Source: Thermoguttaceae bacterium (lineage in GTDB: Bacteria; Planctomycetota; Planctomycetia; Pirellulales; Thermoguttaceae). From it: DNA of 34,515 nucleotides. Shown here one piece after another: positions 23,875-33,392 of the stretch. The stretch is from assembly GCA_028694795.1 (NCBI GenBank), contig JAQVKF010000016.1, positions 1 to 34,515 on the forward strand, written 5' to 3'. The stretch's first letter is position 1, and each line of letters starts with the position of its first letter. Both the position numbers and the translations under genes were made by a program. The notes under the pieces are model-generated. The model saw only the letters and a list, made by a program, of their open reading frames with translations, had not been told where the DNA came from and made no database searches.

Positions 23875-25710
23875 ATGCGATTTGCCCTCATTTTTTGCGC
23901 TACCGTATTTTGGATGACGGCTTTCGGTGCCTTGCCTCAGGCGATTTCGGAGGGAACTTCCTCGCGGCCCACGCACGGAGTGCCGGGGATTCAGCAGCAG
24001 TTGGATCAGCTCGCACAAACGGCTGAAAATGCCACTTCTACCAAGGCACCCACCACAATCACCATTCCGAATGGGACGTACCATTTTTATTTCGACCAAG
24101 GCATTCGACAGACGCATTATATCTCGAATCACGATCAAAGTAATCCAAAATCCATTGGGATTGTCATGGAAAATCTAAAAAATGTGACGCTTGATTGTCA
24201 AAATTCGCTGTTTATTTTTCATGGAAAAATGTTGCCCATCGTGATGAAAAATTGTGTCGATTGTTCCGTCAAAAATCTACGCGTTGATTTTGATCATCCG
24301 GCCATTGCTCAGGTCGAAATTCTGAAAAACACGGACGACGGAATCACGATAAAAATTGCGAATGAACATCAGTTCGAGTTGGAAAATAACCAACTTTTTT
24401 TCCATGGGGACGGTTGGCGATACACCCCAGGAAGCGGGATCGCGTTTGATCCGCGGAAACGGAATCTCGTTTATAATACCGCAGATCTGCAAGTGAATCT
24501 ACAGAATGTGCAACCGGTGGAAGAGCGTGTATTTTTCTGTCCGAATTGGAAAGATGCCAAGTTAGTACCAGGTACTATCGTGGCATTGCGTCCGTGGGAT
24601 CGTCCCGCGCCAGCGTTCTTTTTGTACCAAAATACCAATACGACGCTTGAAAGTATCAAAGTACATTATGCCGAAGGAATGGGGCTTCTCGCGCAAGTTT
24701 GCGATGGCATCCATCTCAATGGATTTGCCGTCTGTCTGCGCGAAAGCGATCAGCCGGGAGTGGAGGGTTCCCGTTATTTTACAGCACAAGCCGACGCGAC
24801 CCATTTTTCGGGATGCAAAGGTTTAATTTTGTCTGAAAATGGGCTGTACGAAAATATGATGGACGACGCGATCAATGTCCATGGAACGTATCTGAAAGTC
24901 GTGAAACGAGTCGATGATCAAACGCTCGAATGCCGATATATGCATGATCAGTCATGGGGTTTCCATTGGGGGGATTCGGGGGATACGGTTCAATTTATTC
25001 GATCAAAAACGATGGAAATTCTCAGCGAATCGAACGTCATCGCCTCTATCGAACCTGTTGATCAGCCGACGGAATTCGGGGTTCGTGTGTTCCGGATTCG
25101 ATTTGAAAAGCCCGTACCCGCGGAGGTCGTTGAGAGCGGGGCGTTTGGTGTCGAAAACCTGACCTGGACGCCGGAAGTGATTTTCCGAAAAAATATCGTG
25201 CGTAACAATCGAGCTCGCGGCGCGCTCTTTTCGACTCCGCGAAAGACCATCGTCGAGGATAATCTGTTCGATCACACATCCGGGACGGCGATTTTGCTGT
25301 GCGGCGATTGTAACGGCTGGTTTGAAACGGGAGCGTGCCGGGAGGTCGTGATTCGTCGCAATCAATTCATCAATTCGCTTACGTCGATGTTCCAATTTAC
25401 CAACGCGATTATTTCGATTTATCCTGAAATTCCGGACCTTGGCTCGCAGAAACAATACTTCCATGGTGGAAACAAAGACGCCATTCTCATTGAGGATAAC
25501 ATTTTTGAAACGTTCGATAAACCGCTTGTCTACGCGAAATCGCTTGACGGTTTAACTTTCCGAAACAATACGGTACGCACGAATCACGATTTTCCAGCGT
25601 TTCACTGGAATACGCACGCGTTCCTTTTTGAACGTGTCCAAAATATTCAAATTGAGCATAATCAGTTCGATTGGAACTTCAATCCGAAAGAGGACATTTT
25701 GACCAAATAA
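23875..25710 (+). CDS. Secreted glycoside hydrolase, GH110 alpha-1,3-galactosidase-like
   Basis: A 611-residue exported right-handed beta-helix enzyme. A signal peptide covers residues 1-20 (MRFALIFCATVFWMTAFGA). Successive helix rungs are visible, e.g. GIVMENLKNVTLDCQNSLF, GLILSENGLYENMMDDAINVHGTYLKV, VIFRKNIVRNNRARGALFSTPRKTIVEDNLF and ILIEDNIFETFDKPL. The segment around QADATHFSGCKG with DDAINVHGTYL is characteristic of GH110, enzymes that remove terminal alpha-1,3-galactose from blood-group-B or linear alpha-Gal glycans. Whether it needs a branched substrate cannot be told. Start by the clear signal and GATAGGAG nearby. It suggests use of mucin or other host glycans. Confidence 0.82.
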   Translation: MRFALIFCATVFWMTAFGALPQAISEGTSSRPTHGVPGIQQQLDQLAQTAENATSTKAPTTITIPNGTYHFYFDQGIRQTHYISNHDQSNPKSIGIVMENLKNVTLDCQNSLFIFHGKMLPIVMKNCVDCSVKNLRVDFDHPAIAQVEILKNTDDGITIKIANEHQFELENNQLFFHGDGWRYTPGSGIAFDPRKRNLVYNTADLQVNLQNVQPVEERVFFCPNWKDAKLVPGTIVALRPWDRPAPAFFLYQNTNTTLESIKVHYAEGMGLLAQVCDGIHLNGFAVCLRESDQPGVEGSRYFTAQADATHFSGCKGLILSENGLYENMMDDAINVHGTYLKVVKRVDDQTLECRYMHDQSWGFHWGDSGDTVQFIRSKTMEILSESNVIASIEPVDQPTEFGVRVFRIRFEKPVPAEVVESGAFGVENLTWTPEVIFRKNIVRNNRARGALFSTPRKTIVEDNLFDHTSGTAILLCGDCNGWFETGACREVVIRRNQFINSLTSMFQFTNAIISIYPEIPDLGSQKQYFHGGNKDAILIEDNIFETFDKPLVYAKSLDGLTFRNNTVRTNHDFPAFHWNTHAFLFERVQNIQIEHNQFDWNFNPKEDILTK

Positions 25711-25714
25711 ATGG

Positions 25715-25814
25715 GTTCTGAGGAAAATGCGGGGTGAAAAAAGGCTCTCGGAGGACGAGCTATGCCCGTTTCGATGGGCTAAGTCCACACGTTGAGCCAA
25801 ATCGCTCTCAGAAC
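25715..25814 (+). ncRNA. Structured intergenic element between GH110 and the aminotransferase
   Basis: GTTCTGAG (25715-25722) is complementary to CTCAGAAC (25807-25814) and could close a multi-branched fold. Inside, GCTC-N9-GAGC and GCCC-N8-GGGC hairpins can form. This resembles a junction RNA, but no known riboswitch consensus was recognised. A weak -10 CATAAT near 25865 would place the aminotransferase start downstream of it, in which case it is only the 3' end of the galactosidase transcript. Confidence 0.25.
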
Positions 25815-25919
25815 TTGGATCAGTTCGACGGGTGGGGGGTTATGATTTTCGCATTTTGTGGCATAATATAGAGGTTGGTATGCGGCGAGTTTTCAGGACG
25901 ATTTTACTAGGGTGGGACA

Positions 25920-27242
25920 ATGACAAGCGAAAAGAAAGATGAAATGTGTGATCCATCATCCATTTTAACCCCCAATTCAGATCGTATGGAAGCGGCGGAT
26001 ATCGCGGAATCGTCGGAAAACGATCAAGATCCCTCTCGGATAGAACCCCCCAAAGGCGGTCTTTCGTTTTCTATTCCTGTTTCCAGCAGGATTAAAAATT
26101 TACCACCCTATCTGTTTGCGCGTCTGAACAAATTAAAATATGAGAAGCGACATTCGGGAGTGGACGTCATTGACCTTGGTATGGGTTCTCCCACGGATGC
26201 GCCTCAGAAATGCGTGATCGACAAGTTGACGGAAGCCGCTTATGATCCGGAAAATCATGGTTATAGCCACGCGATCGGGCTGCTCGGTCTACGACGCGAA
26301 GTGGCCTCGAAATATCTGCGTCATTATGGTGTGCGACTTGATCCAGAGCGTGAAATTGTGGTTTCGCTCGGCTCGAAAGAAGGTTTTTCCCATCTGATGC
26401 TCGCACTGATGGACCAGGGGGATGTGGCGATGGTTCCAGCTCCGTCCTATCCGGCGCACATGTACGCGGTCGGTTTGGCGGGCGGCAAGACGATTCCGCT
26501 AGTCGTATACGATCCGGCAAAGCTGCTCGAGGATATCGAACGCACCTGTATCGAAAGCTATCCCAAGCCCAAATTGCTCGTGATGAATTTTCCACACAAC
26601 CCCTCCGCGACGGTTGTTGACGCCGAATTTTATGCGAAGGTGGCGAAGCTGGCTAAAAAATATGGATTCCTTGTGGTTAGCGATTTGGCATACGCCGATG
26701 TGACGTTTGATGGTTATCGGACGCCGAGTTTTCTTGCGGCCCCTGGTGGTATGGACGTCGGCATTGAGATGACGACGATGAGTAAGGGTTATAACATGGC
26801 TGGCTGGCGAGTCGGTTTTTGCGCGGGTAATCCGGAGTTGGTTCGGGCATTGGCGACGATTAAAACGTATTACGATTACGGTTCGTTTACGCCGATTCAG
26901 ATAGCGGCGATTTTGGCACTGCGTAAAACGGATGCGGCGGTAGAAGAACAGGCGATGATTTACCAGCGGCGTCGGGATGTGCTGTGCGACGGTTTGGAAC
27001 GTATCGGTTGGCCGATCACCCGTCCAAAGGCGAGTATGTTTGTCTGGGCGAAGATTCCAGAGCAGTGGGCACAAAAGATGAGTACGATGGATTTTGCCAT
27101 GAAATTGCTCGAAGAGGGCAACGTGGTGGCGAGTCCTGGCAGTGGTTTTGGACCGGCTGGCGAGGGATATTTGCGTATGGCGTTAGTCGAAAATGAGGAA
27201 CGATTGCGACAGGCCGTACGTCAAATCAGTCGTTGCATGTAG
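25920..27242 (+). CDS. alaC: PLP-dependent aminotransferase, AlaC-like
   Basis: A 440-residue fold-type I, class I/II aminotransferase. After an unusual polar N-terminal extension of about 50 residues the core begins at [21 protein letters not shown]. Core motifs are [13 protein letters not shown], the cofactor contact [38 protein letters not shown], and the PLP lysine Lys289 in [16 protein letters not shown]. These match AlaC, which makes alanine from pyruvate and glutamate, and the related LL-diaminopimelate aminotransferase DapL. AlaC is favoured by [13 protein letters not shown] and length; a role in lysine synthesis is not excluded. Cytoplasmic. GGGTGGG precedes ATG 25920. Confidence 0.82.
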   Translation: MTSEKKDEMCDPSSILTPNSDRMEAADIAESSENDQDPSRIEPPKGGLSFSIPVSSRIKNLPPYLFARLNKLKYEKRHSGVDVIDLGMGSPTDAPQKCVIDKLTEAAYDPENHGYSHAIGLLGLRREVASKYLRHYGVRLDPEREIVVSLGSKEGFSHLMLALMDQGDVAMVPAPSYPAHMYAVGLAGGKTIPLVVYDPAKLLEDIERTCIESYPKPKLLVMNFPHNPSATVVDAEFYAKVAKLAKKYGFLVVSDLAYADVTFDGYRTPSFLAAPGGMDVGIEMTTMSKGYNMAGWRVGFCAGNPELVRALATIKTYYDYGSFTPIQIAAILALRKTDAAVEEQAMIYQRRRDVLCDGLERIGWPITRPKASMFVWAKIPEQWAQKMSTMDFAMKLLEEGNVVASPGSGFGPAGEGYLRMALVENEERLRQAVRQISRCM

Positions 27243-27369
27243 TCCGAGGGGAAGGGGCTTGTAATTCCCGGTGGATTTTGATCCATCAATAGTGTTTCTA
27301 CCATTCGATAGGAGGGAAGGGCCGCAAGTCTCGAAACGTTGGGCTGGATATAAAACTTCCGGTTCGTGG

Positions 27370-27395
27370 GTGTGCCGTGTGAGGTCGCGGCACAC
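27370..27395. terminator. Hairpin between convergent genes
   Basis: GTGTGCCG and CGGCACAC form a perfect 8-bp stem with a 10-nt loop, midway between alaC (+) and the SGNH hydrolase gene (-). No T-run on either side, so rho-independent termination is not certain. Confidence 0.35.
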
Positions 27396-27437
27396 TCGTC
27401 TGGTAAAATCTAGAACGTGGAAAATCGTTATGGGATG

Positions 27438-28658
27438 TTATTTTTTCGCTTTTCCGTAGTACTCCGCCGCCATAGCCGGGTCAGTCAGTACCGCGAGAAT
27501 CGCCTGTGCGTACAATCGATGTCCGAAGTCGTTCGGATGATTGACCCCGTTACCCGTGAGATCGTAGTACGTCTTTTTCGTAAGCAATTCGGCCCAAACG
27601 TCGGTCACATTCACGAAAACGCAGCCGGGCACCTCTTCGCACAACTGTTTTAACGCGTCACGATAGATTGGGAACATTTCAAGCCGTGGGTACGCCCATT
27701 CCGCGTTTGGCAGCATCGAAGCTACAAGTACAAATTCCGCTTCCGGATTCTCCGCGCGAATTCCGTCGATTATTTTTCGCATATTGGCAATGTAATCTTC
27801 CACTGAACGTCCGCCGGAATCGTTCATTCCATACGCAATCACGACGAGTTGCGGCTTTTCTTTTGCCGGTCTCGCCAGATCGTTCACCCCCTCTTGTGTC
27901 GTCCAACCGCCTACCGCGCAATTGACCAAACGGACGTCCGTGCGATAAAGATCCGATAGGCCGTCCGCGATTAAATGCGGATAATCCGGCTGGAATGGCT
28001 CCGCGTTGACCGCCCCGGAAGCGTTCGCGCCCGTCGAAATGCTGTCACCTGAAATTGCCAGCACAAATGGCTCGTGACTTCGCAATTTCTCAAACGTTTT
28101 GGGTAACGCCGCGTCGCCCACGAATGTTTGTTTCGGACCGTTCCAACTCGCCAGATCGTCATGTTCATACGTGACGGCCACCTGAAGCTGATGGAAAACG
28201 GAGCCTTCCCCAAAGAACATAAAATGTTCCGGATCGCCACGATGGAACGGATATTTATTCGGCGTCGGATCATCTTTCGAAGGATACATTTGTTCGCCGG
28301 TAATGAACGGAATTTTCGAATTGGCGGTCAACACGAGCGCATGGGTCGCCGCATCGAAAGTGTAGTCTTTTCCCTCTTCGAAGACGAGCTGATGGGTAGC
28401 ACTTTTCACTTCGAGAATTTTTTTGACCTGATAAAACAGCTTTGCCGCAGCGGGCTGTTTACCGTCTTGCGAAATGAACATAACCTCTTCCTCGAAGGCG
28501 GTTGGCGTGGCCCAGAACGGGAGTATCCAACGCGGTTCTTCGATTCGTTCACCTAGTTTGGCCGCCGCTTCTTTCGCCCCGAAAAGAGGGCGAAGACCTG
28601 TCATCATCACGCTGCTCAGAGCGATCGCTCCGGTGAAACCACGTCTTGAAATACGCAT
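27438..28658 (-). CDS. Tat-exported SGNH/GDSL-family hydrolase
   Basis: A 406-residue esterase-fold protein. The track starts at 28685, but AAAGGA directly precedes ATGATGATG, so the third ATG (28658) gives MRISRRGFTGAIAL, a twin-arginine signal at the very start. An N-terminal beta-sandwich-like part (residues about 30-190) precedes the SGNH domain. Block I is AISGDSISTG with the serine nucleophile, the glycine block is NCAVGGWTTQ, block III is AYGMNDSGG, and block V is NGVNHPNDFGH with the catalytic His. It probably removes acyl or acetyl groups from carbohydrates in the periplasm. It converges with alaC and is otherwise alone. The exact ester is unknown. Confidence 0.85.
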   Translation of the reverse strand: MRISRRGFTGAIALSSVMMTGLRPLFGAKEAAAKLGERIEEPRWILPFWATPTAFEEEVMFISQDGKQPAAAKLFYQVKKILEVKSATHQLVFEEGKDYTFDAATHALVLTANSKIPFITGEQMYPSKDDPTPNKYPFHRGDPEHFMFFGEGSVFHQLQVAVTYEHDDLASWNGPKQTFVGDAALPKTFEKLRSHEPFVLAISGDSISTGANASGAVNAEPFQPDYPHLIADGLSDLYRTDVRLVNCAVGGWTTQEGVNDLARPAKEKPQLVVIAYGMNDSGGRSVEDYIANMRKIIDGIRAENPEAEFVLVASMLPNAEWAYPRLEMFPIYRDALKQLCEEVPGCVFVNVTDVWAELLTKKTYYDLTGNGVNHPNDFGHRLYAQAILAVLTDPAMAAEYYGKAKK

Positions 28659-28685
28659 CATCATTCCTTTCGTTTTCATAGACAT

Positions 28686-29414
28686 TTTTGTATAGGTTTA
28701 ACGGAATTATACCTGTTTATTTGATTTTGTACGCTTATTCGCGGTGTTTCGCCGAATATCGCGTTTGATTCAGTTTCCATCCGATATCTTTTCACGGAAC
28801 ACCTGCTCAATTTTCTTGGATGATTTAGGGCGTATCGGGTGGTCAGAACCGAAATTTGCCTGCCCAAAAATATATTCGGAAACCGTATTACGAGGGCGTG
28901 AGCAGGTACCGGCAACTGTCCAGTATCCATAATAAAATCTTCATTGGGACGTTCTCATTGTCTCTCTTCGACGAACTTTCGAGTGGACGCCACACCCGAC
29001 CTGGACGACTGGAAGAACCCTCATTTTCCATGTTGAATCAACACTAGGTCGAACTGCCACGTCAAATGAAAAGACCGCGAACATTCCTACAATCATCCAC
29101 GTGACATAGAGTAGCATTGATACACGCTTCAAAAAACGATTCAATTTTTGAGGATCAATTGTTTCTGGAAGAATGAACAACCATGCCGAGACAAATAAAA
29201 TCTCCGGTACAAGACTGTATACATGGCATTCCAATGATGAAATCCCATCAATATTGCCTCAAAATGCCATATACATACACACACCTTTATCTCGGTCAGG
29301 GTAGGTATTCTACGAGTAAACATTTTTACCATTTTCATATTACACCTGACGGATTGGATGTTTATTCCGCATTATGATCTTCGACTTCCATCCATTTTAT
29401 ACACCCTCCGATCG
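28686..29414. other. 729-base AT-rich region, mostly non-coding, with a possible membrane-protein remnant
   Basis: No gene can be called with confidence. A minus-strand frame at 28941-29234 (TTG start, no ribosome site) reads as a small membrane-like peptide with two hydrophobic helices (ILFVSAWLFILPE and MLLYVTWMIVGMFAVFSF). A second minus frame just upstream (29141-29338) overlaps it, so this may be a frameshifted relic. All other ORFs are shadows. Promoters for the SGNH hydrolase would lie near its left end. Confidence 0.35.
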
Positions 29415-31478
29415 TCAAAAGTAACAGTCGTCATTTTGGCGATATTCGGATGAATGGACTTCCATTTTTCCCGATTCGATCCAAACGGCCGTATCATCGA
29501 CGCCATTGGATCCCAACGCGTAAAGCAAAAAAGGGTGTTTTTCCGCACGCACCTTGGAATAATGGGGTATGTAGGGGAACTGCGATTGGATTGAGTCGGT
29601 CGTTTCCTTCGGTTCATCCACGACTTTAGGCAATGTGAAACGATCCAACCGATAGACAAACGGTCTGGCTCCACACACATCCAGGGGTACCGCGTCCATC
29701 CATCCCGATGTCACCAGCTGGGCAAGCGTCTTCGGGTATACACCGCTTGGAGAGGCTCCATCCCGATTGGTATGGACTGAATCAATCTTGGCTCCATTCG
29801 CTTCCGCCGTAGGCGATTCTATCACATTCGCATACGCAGTGTTCGATTCGGTGGTGTGGGCTTTGAGATCGGTGGCGTGAGGCTCGGACGGCTTGGACGC
29901 GGCTACCTGTTCCTGAGCAAGGCGATATCGTTCTAGGGCGATTCCGATTTGGCACAGCCGAATTTCATTCTCGGTACGTTCCACGATTTGGATGGTTGCT
30001 AACAAGATATTCATGGGCTGTTCTACCATTGCGGCGGCGGTTGCTTCCGCACGTCGTTGCGGCGAGAAGATACGCCAGACCGAGTCTATGCCATAACCTT
30101 TCGTCCCCATGCGCACATGATTCGTTTTCAGCCATTGGTCGTACATTTGTCGCCGCTTGGTGGGATCCGATTGCTCGGTGATGGGACGCATTTCGTCGAT
30201 CGCACGCTGAGTCACGGCGACCAACGCTTCCGAATCGGGTGGAAATCGAAACACCATTCGGAGTGATGCCCGGGTAAGTCGACTACCTCCTAGAGCTTGA
30301 TTCGGAAAATCAAAGAGCCACTGCGGACAGTCAGCAAAATCATCGGGATGGTTGCCTAATGTCTGAGCCATATCGCGAATGTCGTATTCCTCATATTGCA
30401 TGAGGTCGGCGAAAAGTGGAGCCAGTGGTAAGTTCGCGAGAAAATGCTGAAGTCTCGCAAGTTGGGCGTCGTTGAGCTTACCTTCACGTAAGAGCGGATC
30501 TCGAACGAACGTAATCGGAGCGAACGTTGGAACAGACATTTGCACGGCAGGTTCAGGACACTGCTGATAATGTCGCATGAGCAAAAATAGCGTTTCGACA
30601 TCCCGAATAGCACCATCGACGTCCCTGCCCGCGTCGTTAGCCAAGCGCCGACAGATTCGGATTTTGAACATTTCGGCCATCACGTGGGCCATGCTTATGT
30701 CACGACCATAGAAACCCCCAATAGGCATACGTGGGCTATAATAGGGGAAGTAAAACGGTTTGCGAACCGCTTTTTCCAGTGTATCGAACACAGGCGAGTA
30801 TGCGTCAAGCCACGCTTCTACGGCTGGATAATCCTCACCTCTCCACAGGGTGACCTGTAGGCGATATACCATATCTGTCGGATTCTTCCAATCCATCTCA
30901 TGGTCACGCTTTTGCGTTTTGGTATCGTCCACAGAAGGGACGACGGAAGCTGTGGGTGACGCCTCATTTTCACGATTTTGAGCGGATGGCGAAGACGATT
31001 CCGGGGTTTCAGACGATCGTTCGGAGGAGGATTTCGGGGATGCCGTTTGCGATTCGGGCAGTTTGGACGCCTGGGACAGCCGACGATACACACCTTTGCA
31101 ATGGGCATAAGGGGCCTTGACGTAAGGATCTATTCCAAATCGCTCGCAAATCGGTATCCATTCATTTTCGAACCACCATCGTTTCGACTTCGGCGAATTA
31201 TCACGCAAAGCTTCTTCGTATGTTTGCGACACATCAAACGCCATAGGGCCTAACGCCAGCATTATGTCACGAAAACCGTTTTGCGTTGGATTATCCACCC
31301 CCTCGCCGCCCCTCGTCGCTAGCCGTTGATGGTAGACGGCCTCGAATTTGGCAAAATAATCAACCGGAACGATTGATTTTGGCTTGGCGAACCATCCGCT
31401 GCCATATCCCACGAGAAGAGATAATATGAACATCGCGACAGAGGCGGATACCAGTCGTTGAATCCATTTTTTCATCAT
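29415..31478 (-). CDS. Membrane-anchored hypothetical protein
   Basis: A 687-residue protein of no family I can name. The track's first Met (31511) lies before AGAAGGAA; the ATG pair at 31478/31475 gives MMKKWIQRLVSASVAMFILSLLVGYGSG, a short basic start and one membrane helix, so most of the protein lies outside the cytoplasm. Residues about 140-195 are a Ser/Pro/Glu-rich linker. The middle is helical and repeatedly charged (TLEKAVRKPFYFPYYSPRMP, LFLLMRHYQQCPEPAVQM). The C-terminus (YPKTLAQLV, WMDAVPLDVCGARPFVYRL, PFLLYALGSNGVDD) resembles the end of planctomycete pseudopilin-like proteins. A Ser/Thr-rich stretch separates it from the core. Paired with the next gene upstream; function unknown. 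Confidence 0.6.
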   Translation of the reverse strand: MMKKWIQRLVSASVAMFILSLLVGYGSGWFAKPKSIVPVDYFAKFEAVYHQRLATRGGEGVDNPTQNGFRDIMLALGPMAFDVSQTYEEALRDNSPKSKRWWFENEWIPICERFGIDPYVKAPYAHCKGVYRRLSQASKLPESQTASPKSSSERSSETPESSSPSAQNRENEASPTASVVPSVDDTKTQKRDHEMDWKNPTDMVYRLQVTLWRGEDYPAVEAWLDAYSPVFDTLEKAVRKPFYFPYYSPRMPIGGFYGRDISMAHVMAEMFKIRICRRLANDAGRDVDGAIRDVETLFLLMRHYQQCPEPAVQMSVPTFAPITFVRDPLLREGKLNDAQLARLQHFLANLPLAPLFADLMQYEEYDIRDMAQTLGNHPDDFADCPQWLFDFPNQALGGSRLTRASLRMVFRFPPDSEALVAVTQRAIDEMRPITEQSDPTKRRQMYDQWLKTNHVRMGTKGYGIDSVWRIFSPQRRAEATAAAMVEQPMNILLATIQIVERTENEIRLCQIGIALERYRLAQEQVAASKPSEPHATDLKAHTTESNTAYANVIESPTAEANGAKIDSVHTNRDGASPSGVYPKTLAQLVTSGWMDAVPLDVCGARPFVYRLDRFTLPKVVDEPKETTDSIQSQFPYIPHYSKVRAEKHPFLLYALGSNGVDDTAVWIESGKMEVHSSEYRQNDDCYF

Positions 31479-31651
31479 TCGGTTCCTTCTGCCATGAGGG
31501 ATTGCGGGCATTCAGGTGGTCGAAATTGCCCATTCCGACAGAAGTCCATTCTACTATGTATCCTGTTCGCGTCGCAAGCGGTCGGGCCGCAAGATATGGC
31601 TGTCATCCTACCTGAGGTTAAAGCAGTCGCTTTCTACGGCGGACCCACGGA

Positions 31652-32812
31652 TCAATCCCCCATCGAAAGCTCTGGAAGTTCCAGTTCATCTTTCGTCGGT
31701 GCCACGGGCGTCTGTGTCGGATTTGCCGAAGCTCGCGAGACCGGAGCGGAAACCGTCGCCCGATCGGACGCCGATAGCGATAACGGTGCCACTGGAGCCG
31801 TAGGAATCAGTGACGGATCGTTCTCGGAAAATTCCACGAATTCAGGAAGTTCGACGCATCCCGGTTCCGCAAACATGGCTAAAACCTCCGATTTCGAAGG
31901 GACTGATTCCGACGATGGAACCGCTTGCGCGGGTACGCAAAGTGTCGCTGAGGTCGGAACGATGGCGGATGACTTCGGATTCTGTGCGACCGATGTCACG
32001 ATACGGTTGGCTGGCGGCTGTACATTCAATTTCGGCACACTGACCGCAACCGGCTCAATGGCATTTCGCTCCTGCATGGTAATGGTGATCGCCTGTGGTT
32101 TGACGACTGGTACCGGATGATCCGTCAGCTGTGGCGGAACCTCTTGCATAGTCGCTCGAGAAGTGGACATTACCGCACGGTCCGATGCGAAGGCAAGCGA
32201 ATCGGAGGAGAACATCTGTCCAGAAGATACCGCCCCATCGGTTGTGAACGCTGGCGTCGCGGGAATCTCCAGAATCTCTGGAACGTCCATCGAATGGAAC
32301 GGGAGGGCGGCTGTGAGCGATACATTTTCATGCTTATTCGCAATCGGCATCGAACGTGGCTGTGCCGACAATGCGCCGGATGACGCGATTTCAGGTACCT
32401 CTGGTATGATTTCTGGTACGCTCTCCGGTATCGTTGCTGATGTGACCTTGGGGCTGCGCTCTGGTATCGTGGGCGCAGCGTTCGGTGTGGAACTCGACGC
32501 GATTTTTGGAGAAAATTCCGGAATAGCCTGCGGTGCGAATGATTCGGCCCGGCCGAATACGACCTCTGTAGGCGCGAATGCGGGCGCCGGGGGGAACGTG
32601 CCCACTGGTGCGACTGGTACAGGAGTCTGCTCGCACAGACGAACCATCGCGATCCAGGTCTGACGATAATCACTCAAAAAAGAGGCCTCTCGACAAATCC
32701 CCGTACCGCATAGCAATCCCACACCGAGAAGTCCCCCCATGCCAAGCCAAAATGGTCTTGAAAGAGGTTCGAATCGTAAGTGTCTTTTGTGTGTATGGGA
32801 TAATTTCATCAT
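31652..32812 (-). CDS. Membrane-anchored Pro/Ser/Ala-rich hypothetical protein
   Basis: A 386-residue protein with a basic N-terminus (MMKLSHTHKRHLRFEPLSR), one membrane helix (FWLGMGGLLGVGLLCGTG) and then a long low-complexity Pro/Ser/Ala/Val-rich tail with repeated PEIPE-like and SVP/APV motifs. AAAGG precedes the start. The tail has no domain I recognise and may be a disordered spacer exposed outside the cell membrane. The same DNA also carries long plus-strand frames (31458-32120, 32163-32663), but the minus frame is longer and has a ribosome site and a signal anchor. It sits 173 bases upstream of the 29415 gene on the same strand, so an operon is likely. Confidence 0.5.
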   Translation of the reverse strand: MMKLSHTHKRHLRFEPLSRPFWLGMGGLLGVGLLCGTGICREASFLSDYRQTWIAMVRLCEQTPVPVAPVGTFPPAPAFAPTEVVFGRAESFAPQAIPEFSPKIASSSTPNAAPTIPERSPKVTSATIPESVPEIIPEVPEIASSGALSAQPRSMPIANKHENVSLTAALPFHSMDVPEILEIPATPAFTTDGAVSSGQMFSSDSLAFASDRAVMSTSRATMQEVPPQLTDHPVPVVKPQAITITMQERNAIEPVAVSVPKLNVQPPANRIVTSVAQNPKSSAIVPTSATLCVPAQAVPSSESVPSKSEVLAMFAEPGCVELPEFVEFSENDPSLIPTAPVAPLSLSASDRATVSAPVSRASANPTQTPVAPTKDELELPELSMGD

Positions 32813-33392
32813 TTACCTTTCTTTTTCTTACAGAATCTTGTGGACCATAAAAGACGAGACATAAGGAATCGCTCTCATCTTTCTTCCGTCGGTCTTTTTC
32901 GGCAAAACGACGTGTAAAACTTAAACGATTATTCTGGTTATATCGGTTAGATAAAACAGTCCATTCTATTCCATGGAGGTACGATCTGTACCGAGCGAAT
33001 GCGTTGCACGGTGGCTTCGAGAATCGAAAGTGGAAAACAGGGAGAAAAATATTTTGAAAAATGAAGGAGAAAAGTGGCGGGATATTTGGGGACAGGGAAA
33101 CTATGTTCGTGTCAGACAAAAAGATGGTGAGGATCGGAAATAATACAATTGTCATAGATATGTGGTGAATGATCAAAAGCAGCATGTCTGGTATAAAACG
33201 GTGTAAACAAGAGAACATTCCTCCATTTTTGGATGATTATTTTCATCTGAAAGAAAAATTTCGTGGTACGGACAGTGTTCGGAGGTTGCGATCGAACGGA
33301 GATTGCTCCGATGGATGGATTTCCACGGATTTGGAATAAAAATGAGAACCGATTATCATCCAATGAGAATGGACCACACAGGAGAATGAACC
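32813..33392. other. 580-base intergenic region before the repeat protein
   Basis: AT-rich DNA between divergent genes. The minus-strand track ORFs (32670-33218 and 33112-33363) look like chance frames, one of them overlapping the Pro/Ser-rich gene. No clear promoter pair or RNA gene was identified. AGGAG at 33380-33384 sits 8 bases before ATG 33393. Confidence 0.4.

Noticed and set aside
31458-32663. Long plus-strand ORFs opposite the Pro/Ser-rich gene
   Set aside because: The minus-strand frame spans the whole region, starts with a ribosome site and has a membrane anchor; the plus frames are broken.
32670-33218. 182-codon minus-strand ORF with hydrophobic start
   Set aside because: It overlaps the start of the Pro/Ser-rich gene in another frame and its hydrophobicity reflects AT-rich intergenic DNA.
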